NCBI GenBank assembly: GCA_012861695.1
Contig: JAAOOA010000143.1
Span: 62,501-126,500 of the forward strand
Direction of reading: 5' to 3'
Origin: Trematomus loennbergii
Taxonomy: Eukaryota > Chordata > Actinopteri > Perciformes > Nototheniidae
DNA: 64,000 bases
Part shown: positions 41,430 through 53,352 of the stretch, piece after piece
Layout: each line of letters opens with the position of its first letter
How positions within the stretch are numbered: the first letter of the stretch is position 1
Notes under the pieces: generated by a model
The model's input: only the letters and a program-made list of their open reading frames with translations
What the model was told of the DNA's origin: nothing
Databases searched by the model: none
Program-made: the position numbers and the translations under genes

Positions 41430-41940
41430 TTTGTGCCGAAAAGATGGCGGTGGCAGGCAGGTCAGGTGTAACAGGAGCTCTCCTTGCATTTTTAACATAT
41501 GCCTTCATTTTAAACTTTTAAAAACACGGGTCCATTCTTAAATCCGAATAATGGGCCCTGCATCTTAGCAGCACACAGACAAGCTCTGATGCAAACATTT
41601 GTTCTCACCGCGGGCCAACAACAACAACAACAACATAACCTTAAGCGAAATAGTGAAGTCCGAGACAAACGTCAAAGTAACTGCCGTATCATCATCATAC
41701 TCTACCTGTTGCTATCTGGAGACGTACATCAGTGCCCAGGCCCAACAACTCGAAACATCAACCGTGAAGTCACGAAGAGCAACAACCCTGTCTCTCAGGT
41801 TAGGTACGTGACACTCACAGAGAAAGCAGTGATTGAAATACACCAACCTAATGTGATGCCTTGTGTTTGCTGTCCGAGTGGCGGAGACGAACCGGTTCCG
41901 GTTCCAGAACTGTTCTTGTGCTTTTCTGGTGCTTAACTGG
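41430..41940 (+). mobile_element. 5' end fragment of an L2-type LINE
   Basis: The fragment starts with AAAAGATGGCGGTGG, whose ATG opens a short hydrophobic frame (MAVAGRSGVTGALLAFLTYA). Further on, CAACAACAACAACAACA is followed by LYLLLSGDVHQCPGP, the region found before the endonuclease in fish L2-like elements. The endonuclease and RT are missing: the copy keeps its 5' end and lacks its 3' end, the opposite of usual LINE truncation. It was therefore cut by a rearrangement, perhaps the one that built the inverted duplication. Confidence 0.7.
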
Positions 41941-42616
41941 TTCTTCTCTGTAGCACCACTTGTGTTTCCAGCGCTCTGAGCCCGACTGCTGCAGCATCAT
42001 GACGTTACCATTTAGGTCGCTGATTTTCTCCCGAACGCCGCTCACAACAAAAACAATGGGGGATGGCGTTGGGTCGATGGTCGTGTTGCTTTTAATCATA
42101 CGATTACATTAAATAACTACTTCTCAACCCTTATGCTTTTCTCCAGAGTGCTCATTTCAGTAGATTTAATCAAACAAAACACCTCACTATGAATCCAGAA
42201 CAATACAACTGCAGGAGTATGGATAAAGCGAGATGTTTGCATGCATTTGGAGCAGATTTGGGCAATGCAAACCAATGATTTAATGACAGTAATAAAGAAT
42301 AATTTAGTCATTGAATGCTCATTTCAGTAGATTTAATCAAACAAAACATAAAAATATTGGACATGGCACCGTCCTGCAGAGAGCACACAATCCAACAGCA
42401 CGTTTTTGGTCTAGCATCACTTTAGAAAACGTTTGCATTAAGATACTAAGACTAGCTGGTCCATTGTAAAGGTCAGTCCACCTTAAATGATCAGCAGGTG
42501 AAAGGCAGGACACGGGAACTTTGTCCTGATGAGAAGTAACGATTATTAAACAAGAAAGTTGTTGAGTCAAGGGGTCAAAGAAATGAACATTTGTGATTAT
42601 TAGCGAATCGGTTGCA

Positions 42617-44568
42617 AGGCAAGGCAAGGCAAGTTTATTTATATAGCACCTTTCAACACAAGGCAATTCAAAGTGCTTTACAAAAATGGCATTTAAAATC
42701 ATTAAAAATAAAAGATAAAAAATAACATTAAAAGAAAAAATACATGGATAAAAGTTAAAAGTTACAGTGCAGTTTAAGATGTGAATAGTTCAATTAAAAG
42801 CAGCGGCAAAAAGAAAAGTCTTCAGCCTGGATTTAAAAGTAGTAAGAGTTGCAGCGGACCTGCAGGTTTCTGGGAGTTTGTTCCAGATATTGGAGCATAA
42901 TAACTGAATGCTGCTTTACCCTGTTTAGTTCTGACTCGAGGGAGAGAAAGCTGACCAGTCCCTGAAGACCTGAGAGTTCTGGATGGTTCATAATTTAGCA
43001 GTAGGTCAGACATGTATTTTGGGCCTAAACCATTCAAAGCTTTATAAACCAGCAACAATATTTTTGAAATCTATTCTTTGACACACAGGAAGCCAGTGTA
43101 AGGACTTCAGAACAGGAGTGATGTGATCCACTTTCTTCGTGTTAGTGAGGACTCGAGCAGCGGCGTTCTGAATTAGCTGCAGCTTTCTAATAGATTTTTT
43201 AGTGAGGCTTGTAAAGACACCATTGCAGTAGTCGAGTCTACTGAAGATAAAAGCATGGACAAGTTTTTCCAAATCCTGCTGTGACATTAGTCTTTTAATC
43301 CTAGATATGTTCTTTAGGTGATAGTAGGCTGATTTAGTAACTGTTTTAATGTGACTGTTGAAACGTCCATGACTACACCTAGATTTCTGGCTTTATCTGT
43401 TGTTTTGAACATTGCAGACTGAAGCTCAGCGCTAACTTTTATACGTTCTGCCTTGGCTCCAAAAACCATTACCTCAGTTTTATCTTTGTTTAATTGGAGA
43501 AATTTCTGACACATCCAGTCATTGATTTGTTCAATGCACTTACTCAGTGTTTGAATTGGAGCATAATCTCCTGGTGAAATTGTTACGTAAATTTGTGTCT
43601 CATTATCTGAGCCAGTGGTAGCATGTAGAGGTTAAAGAGAAGAGGCCCAAGATGGAGCCTTGAGGTACCCCACATGTCATATTTGTCAACTCAGATGTGT
43701 ATTTACCTATAGAAACAAAGTTTTTTCTGTCCTTTAAGTAGGACTCAAACCAATTTAGAACTGTTGCCGAAAGTCCCACCCAGTTTTCTAGTCGGTCTAG
43801 TAATATGTTGTGGTCAACAGTGTCAAACGCAGCACTGAGATCTAATAATACTAACACTGAAGTTCTGCCACTGTCTGTGTTTAAGTGGATGTCATTGAAG
43901 ACCTTTACAAGAGCAGTCTCAGTGCTGTGGTTTGGACGAAATCCTGACTGGAACACATCCAAAGAGTTATTTAAATGCAAGAAGTTACTTAACTGTTGAA
44001 ATACAACTTTTTCAATGATTTTACCTAGAAATGGCAGGTTTGATATTGGCCTGTAATTGTTCATTACTGAAGCATCTAGATTATTCTTTTTTAAGAGCGG
44101 TTTAATGACTGCAGTTTTCAGGGCCTCTGGAAAAATACCTGAGTGAAGAGATGTGTTTACTATATGAAGTAGATCTGAGGCCATGCAAGGAAAAACATCT
44201 TTGAAAAATCCTGTTGGAATAATATCAAGGCAGCAGGAGGAGGATTTCAGAAGTTGAATAATGTCCTCTAAGTTTTTACCATTAATCTGATGGAATTGTG
44301 TCATGGTGTTTGAATTGATATTAGGTGGACATAGGGACAACAATTTGCTGTACCTGATGCAGAGGCACTGACTGCTTGTCTAATTTTCTGAATTTTGTCA
44401 GTGAAGAAGGAGGCAAAATCATTGCACGCCCTGGTGGATAGAATTCAGAGGCTACTGACACTGGGGGGTTTGTTAGTCTGTCGACGGTAGCAAACAAGGC
44501 ACGTGCGTTGTTTTTGTTTTTGGTAATGATGTCAGAGAAGAAAGACTGTCGTGCGTTTTTCAATTCCA
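42617..44568 (-). mobile_element. 5'-truncated L2 LINE with RT active-site deletion
   Basis: The element is flanked by GGTTGCA target duplications (42610-42616 and 44569-44575), and its 3' end is an AAGGC-repeat tail. Reading minus: NLELKNARQSFFSDIITKNK, then [20 protein letters not shown] and the RT segments [60 protein letters not shown] and [12 protein letters not shown]. The YADD catalytic box is absent: LPLAQIM is followed within a codon by TQIYVTISPGDY. The C-terminal part (LDYCNGVFTSL, KSLHWLPVCQRIDFK) follows in other frames. It cannot move by itself. Confidence 0.92.
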
Positions 44569-45002
44569 GGTTGCAGGTGGGTGAAATCAGGCTTAGGGAG
44601 TAACGTATTACATGTAACGGCATTAGGTCATCAGGATACAAAATAGGCAAATGTGTTCCCTTACAGTTACAGAAGCAAAAACAATCAGATAACAGGTACA
44701 TTTATGTAAAACAGGGCTCATTAACAGGATAGCATTGATACAAAACATTTAGAAATAAAGAACAATACATCAAATCATCCTATACCTCTATATGGAGACT
44801 TGGAGCCCTCAATCCACAATAAAATGGTTCATCAACAGTCAGTGGTTAACGTATAAATCAGAAAATCAGTATCACAAAAACATTAAACATATTGTCCACT
44901 TATGTTGATAAAGATGGAGTTCATTTAAGTCTTATATGAATGTTGTGCAACAATGTTAATCCAGTCAGGCAGATTTTTCTCATGTGTGAACTGTCATAAG
45001 AC

Positions 45003-46290
45003 TTAATCCTTGTCCTCTCCATCAGCTTCTGTTTCCATATGTTCAGCTGAGCTGCTGATTGGAGGCTCTGCCTCTCTGTTATCCTCAGTTTGAATTTCAT
45101 TAAGCTGTGAGGACTGACGACCAACACATTTGTGTTTATTGAAAAGATTACGCCATTTAAATATTTGGTCACAAACATTGCAGCTGTGTAGTTTCTCTCC
45201 TGTGTGGATTTTCATGTGTTCCTTTAAACTTCGACTCTGTGAAAAAGCTTTCTTACAGACTGAGCAGCTGTGTGCTTTCTCTCCTGTGTGGATTCTCATG
45301 TGTCTCTTTAAATTTCCACTCAGTGAAAAAGCTTTCTTACAGACTGAGCAGCTGTTTGCTTTCTCTCCTGTGTGGATTCTCATGTGTTCCTTTAAATTTC
45401 CACTCAGTGAAAAAGCTTTCTTACAGACTGAGCAGCTGTGTTCTTTCTCTCCTGTGTGGATTCTCATGTGTCTCTTTAAATTTCCACTCAGTGAAAAGCT
45501 TTCTTACAGACTGAGCAGCTGTGTGATTTCTCACCTGTGTGCATTCTCATGTGTCTCTTTAAACTTCCACTCAGTGAAAAAGCTTTCTTACAGACTGAGC
45601 AGCTGTGTGATTTCTCTCCTGTGTGGATTCTCATGTGTTCCTTTAAATTTCCACTCCGTGAAAAAGCTTTCTTACAGACTGAGCAGCTGTGTGGTTTCTC
45701 TCCTGTGTGGATTCTCATGTGTTCCTTTAAATTTCCACTCAGTGAAAAAGCTTTCTCACAGACTGAGCAGCTGAATGGTTTCGTTTCAGCACTACGTCGT
45801 GGATCACTGACAGATTCATGTCTATTTTTCAGTGAGTTTGAGCCTGATGCAGGTTCTCTGGTCTCCTTCCAATCAGCACTGTCTTCAGTGTCAGGTTCAG
45901 AAGAGTCTTCAGTGTCAGGTTCAGCAGTGTCGTCCTCAGTCTTTGGTTGTGAACTGCTCTCTGGATCTGAGTTCCTGGCTGGTTCTGGTCCTCGACAGTC
46001 ATCTTCATCAGCTTCTGTTTCCATGTGTTCAGTTTGTCTTTGATGAGGCTGTGAAGACTGAGGTTTCTCTTTATCATCTTCACTCTCCACAGGGTCAGGA
46101 GTGAAAGGGGACTTGGTGATATCAGCCTCCTCCAGCTCCTGAAGCGGCTCTCCCTCCCGATTGATCCTGAGTTCCTCCTGTTCCTGCTTAATGTATGGGG
46201 GGGGCTCTGGGTCCTCCTGGTCCAGACTGGTGCTCCACTCCTGCTGGTCAGGGAGAACCTCTTCTTTAACCTTCACCAGCTGCTGGACGT
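45003..46290 (-). CDS. C2H2 zinc-finger protein, exon 2 (eight fingers)
   Basis: After the acceptor (TTCCTGCAG, 46291) the minus strand reads [20 protein letters not shown], then [20 protein letters not shown], an acidic block ([20 protein letters not shown]) and eight fingers. The fingers are nearly identical [20 protein letters not shown] units, and the last is [20 protein letters not shown]. The tail ends [13 protein letters not shown] with TAA at 45003. It should bind DNA in the nucleus as a transcription factor. One A is missing from an A5 run near 45494 in finger four, which breaks the frame; otherwise the gene looks intact. The first exon is at 60798-60990, and the junction phase fits exactly. 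Confidence 0.88.
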
Positions 46291-46424
46291 CTGCAGGAAA
46301 CACAGTCAGAACAAACTGTTAAGTATTAGCATTTAAAAATCTAATCACCATTAAAATGGGAGACATTATGCAGCCCTAATTAATGCCTTTATTTTTATAC
46401 TTTAATATTATCTTTCTTAGTCCC

Positions 46425-47690
46425 ACCTATTGTGTATTTTTGTTGGCTCAATTCACCTTATGTAGCCCAGCCCCTTTCCACTTCCAGTTAAAAATGAATA
46501 AGGGTTTTTTTCTTCTGGTTTAGCACTAGCTGCAATGTAAACAATGAATTGTATTTGGGATCGTTCACAGCTACACTACGCCTATAGAATGGTAATACTA
46601 AAAATATATTGTAGGGCCATACCTATACAAAACATGACTGTGACGTTTTTTGCTTAAAGTGGACCTATCATGCTATATTTGAATAATATAGTGTATTTTA
46701 CTTGTGATGGCCACATGTAGCCCATGTATTGATTCCAGCCGATAGCTGCAATAATGCAAAACAACAGGAAAACGTCTGCCTCTTCACAATGGTCGATAAC
46801 AGTGAACGGATGGTCATTAAAGTAAGGTAAAATAAACAGAATCACAACAAGCCTGGTTAGTGTTGCCTGACTTTATATAAGTGTTTTTAATAAGTGTGTG
46901 GTCGCGTTCTAGTCACTTTGCTCAGCGCTACTGCTTGTTACAACTTGTATTTCGCTGTACTCGGCATGAACTGTTATTGCTCAGGTTAATCTCGACCTCC
47001 TCCAATGTAAGCGTGACGTATTTGGTTCTTAGATCTTGCCGGGTTGCCGACTCCAGCAAAGGTCAATTGTGTCTAGATTGCGCCATCTAGTGGGATCCAC
47101 TGAAATGCCGGGTATTGAAGGAAAAAGGCGAAATGAATGCGGTCTTTACTATCATTTGGACAAATTTATGCCAATATTCGGTGGGTCGGATTAAAAAGCC
47201 CAACGGGCCTTAGTTTGCTCATGCTTGCTCTACAGTGACATGTTTCCATGTTGTGACATTACATTCTTGAATCTTTATGTGTTTAAAAAGAAAAAAGTTT
47301 TAGGTTAATGACGGTTTTAGAGTGTATTGGTGAATTTTTTTAATATGTTGGAAGTGTGTCACAAAGAAACTTGTACTTTAAGAGGACATTTAATTTTAAT
47401 TTCAGTATTTAGTGTCTCTACTGGGACATGTCTCCATGCTTTATGCTGTATGAATGCTTGTTGTTTGTATGTTGTCTTCTCTTGAGTGTGTACGTCTCTT
47501 GTTGGCTTTTGTATTTTTGATGGCACCTTAAAAAAAAGGAGTAGCTCTACTCAGCTCATTGTACCTGTATAATGACAATAAAGGATTCTATTCTTCTTTA
47601 ATGTTCAAAAAGCTCTTTATTTGTATCATACTGCTGCTGCAGCACCTCTTTTCACCCTCGGTCGTATTTGTAAAATGAAATGTTATAATA
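46425..47690. other. Repeat-derived sequence, no gene
   Basis: AAAGTGGACCTATCATGC at 46656 is a phrase of a common fish repeat also seen near 57700. ACCTGTATAATGACAATAAAGG at 47564-47585 looks like a LINE 3' end. Nothing else recognised. Confidence 0.4.
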
Positions 47691-47729
47691 CATGTGTATG
47701 TATGTATATCACAACTCATTCAGTCTGGC

Positions 47730-48132
47730 TCCAGCAACCCCAAGCGTCTGTTCCCCACCATCAGCAAACTTCTCAAACCCTTCACAGCCCCTGTCCCACT
47801 TCTCCCCTCTGACCCCCATGCAACTGTCCGACTTCATGACTGGAATTAACTCCACCTGCACACTTGACCCAATGCCCTCCAAATTTGTTAAAGAGAGCCT
47901 CCCTGCCATCTCCAATCTCATCGCCTCCATCATTAACTGCTCCCTCAGATCTGGATCAGTTCCCCCCTCTCTCAAACTGGCTGCTGTCAAACCATTCTCA
48001 AAAGACCTGGACTCAAACCTGACATCATGTCCAACTTCCGGCTCAATCTCAAATCTCCCCTTTCTGTCAAAAATACTTGAACGTGTCATTGCCTCACAAC
48101 TAAAATCCTACCTCAGCTCCAATGACCTCAAT
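47730..48132 (+). mobile_element. LINE reverse-transcriptase fragment, upstream half
   Basis: The + strand encodes MQLSDFMTGINSTCTLDPMP, then SKFVKESLPAISNLIASIIN and CSLRSGSVPPSLKLAAVKP, then SNLPFLSKILERVIASQLKS and YLSSNDL. These are the segments before the RT fingers of L2-like LINEs. The frame stops at a DNA transposon and resumes at 51421 (FEPFQSSFRSKHSTETALLK). Confidence 0.85.
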
Positions 48133-51100
48133 AGCCACGTTCACACCGGAGTACTTTCACCGTACTTTTCGCGTTTTAGTTCTGTGAGTACCCCTTATGT
48201 CGCGTTCACACCAAAAATCGTACTTAATCTCGGGTACTTTTACCCCCATTTTTAGAGCCAGCTGAGAGAGCGTACTTTCCTGTGGGTGAAAAGTGCCCCA
48301 GTGCTGATTGGCTGGGCGAATTGCAAACCACGCCCGTACAACTGTGAAAATGTTGTGTGGAGACGCCATTGTTTTTCCTCGCTACAAAACGGAGCGTTGG
48401 GTTTATTTTTGAAAGCAGTTATGGCAAGCATCAAAGATGAGGAGGTGTCGGCGCTTCTGGAGATCTACGCCTAGGACGCGACCCAGGGAATGCTACTGAA
48501 GCCAGTTCAGTAGCTTTCACTCGACCTGGGAATGTCCACAGCCCCACGGCACACACCGGCTAAAAATAAAGAAACTCAGGCAGGACTACAAACGGCGGAT
48601 TCAGTGGCCAACGATGACTACCACGACGAAGGTAAAATCAGCTACATGCACTGGGGTTTAATCTGCACAATAATGGTCTCAGATGTACTTTTATTTGCTC
48701 AGTAGATCAAGCTAGCCATGCTAGGCTGAATAGGCTAACACCGGCCCAAGCTAGCTACATCTAGCTAGCTAGATATTCTCGGCCGCTATGAAAACGTTTT
48801 GACTTGTGAATAACTGTGCAGTGTTTCTGTAATTTGCTTCGCAAAGGTACACACACTGTAACTTTGTCTTGAAAGAACGTTACGCATCATGTTTATGTTT
48901 ATTTCCTTCTTGGTACAATTATGAAACAGCATGAAAACTAGAGCTAGAGGTCACATGACTTCCGGTAAGAAAAACTTTAACAACATTAGACAAAGTTCAA
49001 GCATACATGAAGCACTCTTCAAAAAGGAACAATCCTCCGTGTTTGAACCTCTTAAATCGCTGCATAGCCGATTTATTTGGACTGGATTATCCCAGAGAGG
49101 CCAAACATTATTATAACACAGTTTCAGATTTGTGAAACCTTAATTCTATTTGTGAAAATACATTCCTAGTATGTTGTAAAACTACATGGCGACTAAACAG
49201 ATCTTGTATCTTGCTTATTTTCCCCTCTTAGGAAAGCGGACACGGGATGCGAATTTCTTTGACACCGCCCAGGCGTTGGAGGACCGGCGTGCCATGGTGA
49301 ATGAGTCGCTGCGTGGAGATCAGATGGTGCTGTTCACCAAGGCCCAGGAAACGGAGGACAAGATGCTCACCTCGATGGAGCGCCAGGCAGAAGTGTTCAA
49401 GCAGCAGATGGAGCGCCAGCAGCACCAGGATGAAGTGTGGCGCTGCGCCATGAGGAAGCGTCGGCGCAGCGCCAGGAGCGGCAGGATGAGCGACAAACTG
49501 CATTTAATAACTGTTTTTGGTATAGTTTTGTAAATACTGACACACGACACAACTTTGCACTACAGTGTGTATGCTGCTGAGAATATTACACTTACACTTA
49601 CACTTAATGTGTCTATTAAGTATTATTCATCATTATTACCGAGGCAAATAAAGCACATGCCTGGAAGCAGAGTTGAAAATGGGGTCAGGTTTAGGTCAGT
49701 CGTGTTTTGTTCTAACATTGCCTCTGGATAAAAATCATCAAGGGTTTGTTAGGAGTACTGGGAGCTGAAATGGCCCATCTCATACACACATTCAGACATC
49801 AAATGTCTAAATGCAGCAAATTCTCAGTAAAATGTGAATAAACACACTTAACAGGCCTAGTGCACAGGGCTGGTTTGTAGTGTTAGCACTTATGAGCATG
49901 CAGACAAAGTGGATGCTTAGAGCACCTCTTTGAAAAGTAACATTTGGGGAAACACTTATTTTTAAATTGTGGAAAAGAAAACAATGTGTTCATGAGATTG
50001 ATGGACCAGTTTTTGAGTGCTCAAAATGTCAGCTGTTAAATCCACTGCATAAATGCAACATTACAAAATATTAACTGCAAGTATCTTTTAAAGATCTTTA
50101 TGTGCCTAGATAGTTGCATTGTGCCTGACACTGGGACACCAGTGGGACAGTTTATTTTATATTGTTATTACTGTTATGACTTTATTTTATATATAATGTT
50201 TACTGACATGTACAACTGACACTTTATTTACATTTAAAATTGTTCTATTTAATGTTATGTCTTGAGAGTGCAATAAAGAAAACGACATGGCGATTAAGCT
50301 TATTTCTCCTGACACTTTATCTTTTGTGACCTGTGTAGCATCCTATACATCACATGTAAGTGATTATTCTGATACCATCATGTTTCATCGGTTATAAACT
50401 GGCAAAGCTTTATTTGTCATTTATTTATCATCAATGTTGCAACCTTGTGGGGGAATGGCAGCGGCACATACACAAATATGATCATTTATATCATTTTAAA
50501 TATTATTTGACCTAAACTTTTAATTCCCCCCCATTTCACACAACACAACATGGAGTCCACTATGGGCCAAAACTAACATGTATGTTTGCATAGTGTTTAT
50601 GGCAGACGGATGCAGTGGGTCTCAGGAAGATATATATATATCATTAAGGTGGGTTTGCTGCTGAGACTCCCTACACCTGGGACAGTTTATTATATTGTTA
50701 TTACTGTTATTATATAGTACAACTGACACTTTATTTTATATTGACAATGTTTACTGACATGTACCACTGACACTTTAGTTACATTTAAAATATTTCTATT
50801 TAATGTTATGTCTTGAGAGTGCAATAAAGAAAACCGACATGGCGATTAAACAGATCCTGTATCAGCCATCCTACGGTGAAACATGGCAATCATGTGTGCT
50901 TTCCGTAGGCCAATCCTTTTCCTACAGCTTTTGAACTGCCTTTGATGCTGAAGAAACTTTGCGATTATAGCATTCGACGTGTGGCGGCTCCGGATTTTTG
51001 TCGGACGCCTAATAGGCTCAGGCTCTGGCCGCATTAACGAAGTTACAAAGCTGTATAACATGAGCACAAACAGCACAACTTCAGTCGACTCCATCTCCAT

Positions 51101-51420
51101 CATGTCTGAGGTCGGAAGGTAAACAACAGGCAGTATACGCGGGAAGTTTTTCTTCTTCTTCTCTTGTTTTGCAGCGGATTGCAAACAACTTTAAGGGCTT
51201 ACCGCAACCTACTGTACTCGCCGTGAAGTGGTTTGTGGCCTGCCAATAAAGCCAACGCAGAAGAAGAAGAAGTGACGTCAGCGGCTCATTTGCGTAATCT
51301 TCCCTCAGGGAAAAGTACTCCGGTGTGAACGCGATCTGTACTAAGTGCCCTGGGGTTAAAAGCGCCAGGGCTCTTAGTGCCGGAACTAAGTACAGGAAAG
51401 TACTTGGTGTGAACGCGGCT
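48133..51420. mobile_element. PIF/Harbinger-like element inside a LINE
   Basis: The ends are AGCCACGTTCACACCGGAGT and its near complement (AAGTACTTGGTGTGAACGCGGCT). A second, inner pair with the same core (CGCGTTCACACC at 48201 and GGTGTGAACGCG at 51333) lies about 70-80 bases inside. The + frame at 49186-49533 includes RDANFFDTAQALEDRRAMVN and ERQAEVFKQQMERQQHQDEV, like the Myb/SANT-type partner protein of fish Harbinger elements. A start-like MASIKDEEVSALLEIYA is at 48421. A minus frame at 50846-51184 might be the beginning of a transposase, but no DDE core is present. A 150-bp segment ending TGCAATAAAGAAAACGACATGGCG is duplicated (50280 and 50830). Confidence 0.65.
48421..49533 (+). pseudogene. 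Harbinger-type partner protein remnant
   Basis: The first exon-like piece (48421-48475) reads MASIKDEEVSALLEIYA then a stop. A second piece (about 49230-49500) reads KRTRDANFFDTAQALEDRRA and ESLRGDQMVLFTKAQETEDK, then a Gln/Arg-rich amphipathic helix ending RRSARSGRMSD. The helix with ERQ repeats is typical of the DNA-binding partner needed for nuclear import of Harbinger transposases. The two pieces are 700 bases apart with stop codons between, so it is either spliced or decayed. Confidence 0.5.
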
Positions 51421-51692
51421 TTTGAGCCATTTCAATCCAGTTTCCGATCAAAACACAGCACCGAAACAGCTCTTCTCAAAATCACAAACGACCTCCTCCT
51501 CTCCTCTGACTCTGGCAACCTGAACATCCTCATCCTCCTCGACCTCACCGCAGCATTCTACACCATCAACCACACCATCCTGCTGTCCCTCCTTGAATCA
51601 TCACTCAACATCACCGACCCTGCACTCTCCTGGCTGAAATCCTACCTCACCGACAGACATCAGTTTATCAACATTCCACACAAAATTGGAAT
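51421..51692 (+). mobile_element. LINE reverse-transcriptase fragment, downstream half
   Basis: The sequence continues the RT interrupted at 48132: FEPFQSSFRSKHSTETALLK, LNILILLDLTAAFYTINHTI (Tyr in place of the usual Asp of AAFDT), and SWLKSYLTDRHQFINIPHK. It ends where the hAT transposase begins, before the YADD box. Confidence 0.85.
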
Positions 51693-51695
51693 AGT

Positions 51696-52319
51696 CTCAC
51701 CGGAGACTATTGGACTTCACTGAGTAACGACAGTTATCTCGGTGTCACAGCGCATTATTTTGACCCACAGTGGGAACTTCAGTCTCATGCCCTGACTGTT
51801 ATGAAGACAGAGGAGCGGCATTTCGCAGACAACTGCGCGGAGCACTTTATGCAGGTAGCCAGACAGTGGGACATTGTACCAAAAGTCAGCACACTCACCA
51901 CGGATAGCGCACGCAACATGATTGCAGCGTCCAGGCAGCTCCCGTTCCAGCATATGCCTTGCGCTGCATATAGTCTACAACGATCCATCACAGTGTCTCT
52001 CCAGGACAGTCCGTTTAACGGCGCATTGGCAAAATGCAGAAAGGTAGTGGGTCACTTTAAGCATAGCCCGCCAAACGCAGCAGAGCTCGAACAAAAGCAA
52101 ATTGAAAGTGGTCAAAAGAAAGAGTCACTCACACAGGACGTGACAACCAGATGGAACAGTACACTGGAGATGATCAGACGTATTCTGAGAAATCAACAAC
52201 CTTTGAGAGATGTGCTGGCCCTACAAACAACCAACGTTACCATGCCAACAACAGCTGAGCTGGCTAAACTGCAGCAGTTGGAGACAGTGCTGGAGCCCTG
52301 CAGGTACTTTATTAATTAG

Positions 52320-52358
<39 letters not shown>

Positions 52359-53166
52359 AGAAAGAGAACAAGAGAATGTGTGTGTGAATGTAACAAGCTC
52401 CTAACTGAAGTGCTTTTCTCTATTATTGCAGTACATATCTGATCTTCTTGGAGGAGAGAAGTTTGTTTCATGCTCAGTGGTGCTGCCTGCTTTGTGTCAT
52501 CTATCGAGAGTGATGGAGTCCTCTGAGGATGACCCAGCCTACATGGTGACATTCAAGCAGACCTTCAGAACAGACATGGAGAAACGCAAGGACAAAACAA
52601 ACATTGCATGGCTGAGAGTTGCGACAGTGCTGGATCCTAGGTTTAAGGACCTGAAGTGTCTATCCAGACCTGACAGGGCTGAGGTGTGGCATTCGATCAC
52701 TGCCTTACTCAGGGGGGAGAGGCCTGCACAGCCGGAACAACCAGAACGACCAGCGACGTCTGAGCCACCTAAAAAGAGATTAGCTCTCATGGTTGCCCCA
52801 GAGTCTTCGTCTGATGAAGAGGAGGACTGTATTGAGACCTGTGTGGAGCACTACAAGGCAGAGCCTCCTATTGCCCTGGAGGACTGTCCTCAACAGTGGT
52901 GGTCCAAACATGAAGGGTCACACAGCAAGATGGCCGGCCTTGCACGCAAGTACTTGGCAACACCTGCCACATCCGTACCCTGTGAGAGATTGTTTTCATT
53001 GTCTGTCGTCCGACAATGTAAACAGGCTTGTCTGTTTGAGCAACTGGCTCAGTGCAAAGAAGTAGACATGGTTGGGAGAGAGTGTAATAGAGAGAGAGAG
53101 AGAGTGACCAGACAGACAGACAGACATGCGCCCGCTGTTCAGGGCTTGTTTAAAGGCCAATCTTAG
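51696..53166 (+). pseudogene. hAT transposase remnant (ZBED1/Ac-like)
   Basis: The frame begins TGDYWTSLSNDSYLGVTAHY, the usual 'D.WTS.....Y+.VT.H++' start of the hAT catalytic core, with no N-terminal BED finger. It continues TLTTDSARNMIAASRQLPFQ and CAAYSLQ, then LTQDVTTRWNSTLEMIRRIL. An intron-like insert with a GT repeat (52300-52431) interrupts it. The second part has VLPALCHLSRVMES, WLRVATVLDPRFKDLKCLS and the dimerisation domain HSKMAGLARKYLATPATSVP then CERLFSL. There the 'GN+V..+RA' part is deleted and SDNVNRLVCLSNWL follows out of frame. The core Asp/Glu residues cannot all be assigned by eye. Confidence 0.8.
52322..52358 (+). repeat. (GT)n microsatellite inside the hAT insert
   Basis: Eighteen GT units, followed by GAGAGAAAGAGAACAAGAGA. 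Confidence 0.95.
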
Positions 53167-53169
53167 CGT

Positions 53170-53317
53170 GGTAACGAGACACATTGTGTACCAGAAGCGT
53201 CCAGTGCATCTTATATCCCCACTGCAATAATGATGGCAGTTACAAATGTGAGCTTAGATGTTAAAAAAGGTGAGCGACTTCATCTCACCACTCACGCGTT
53301 GCAGCCATGTTTTTCTC

Positions 53318-53352
<35 letters not shown>

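Larger units (their letters stand above)
42180..46424 (-). repeat. Right arm of inverted duplication
   Basis: This is the reverse complement of 37725-39813 with an added L2 LINE (42617-44568). The same GTGCTCATTTCAGTAGATTT phrase is also present a second time at 42147, just beyond the inner border. A third, single copy of part of the flank is at 61856-61967. Confidence 0.9.
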
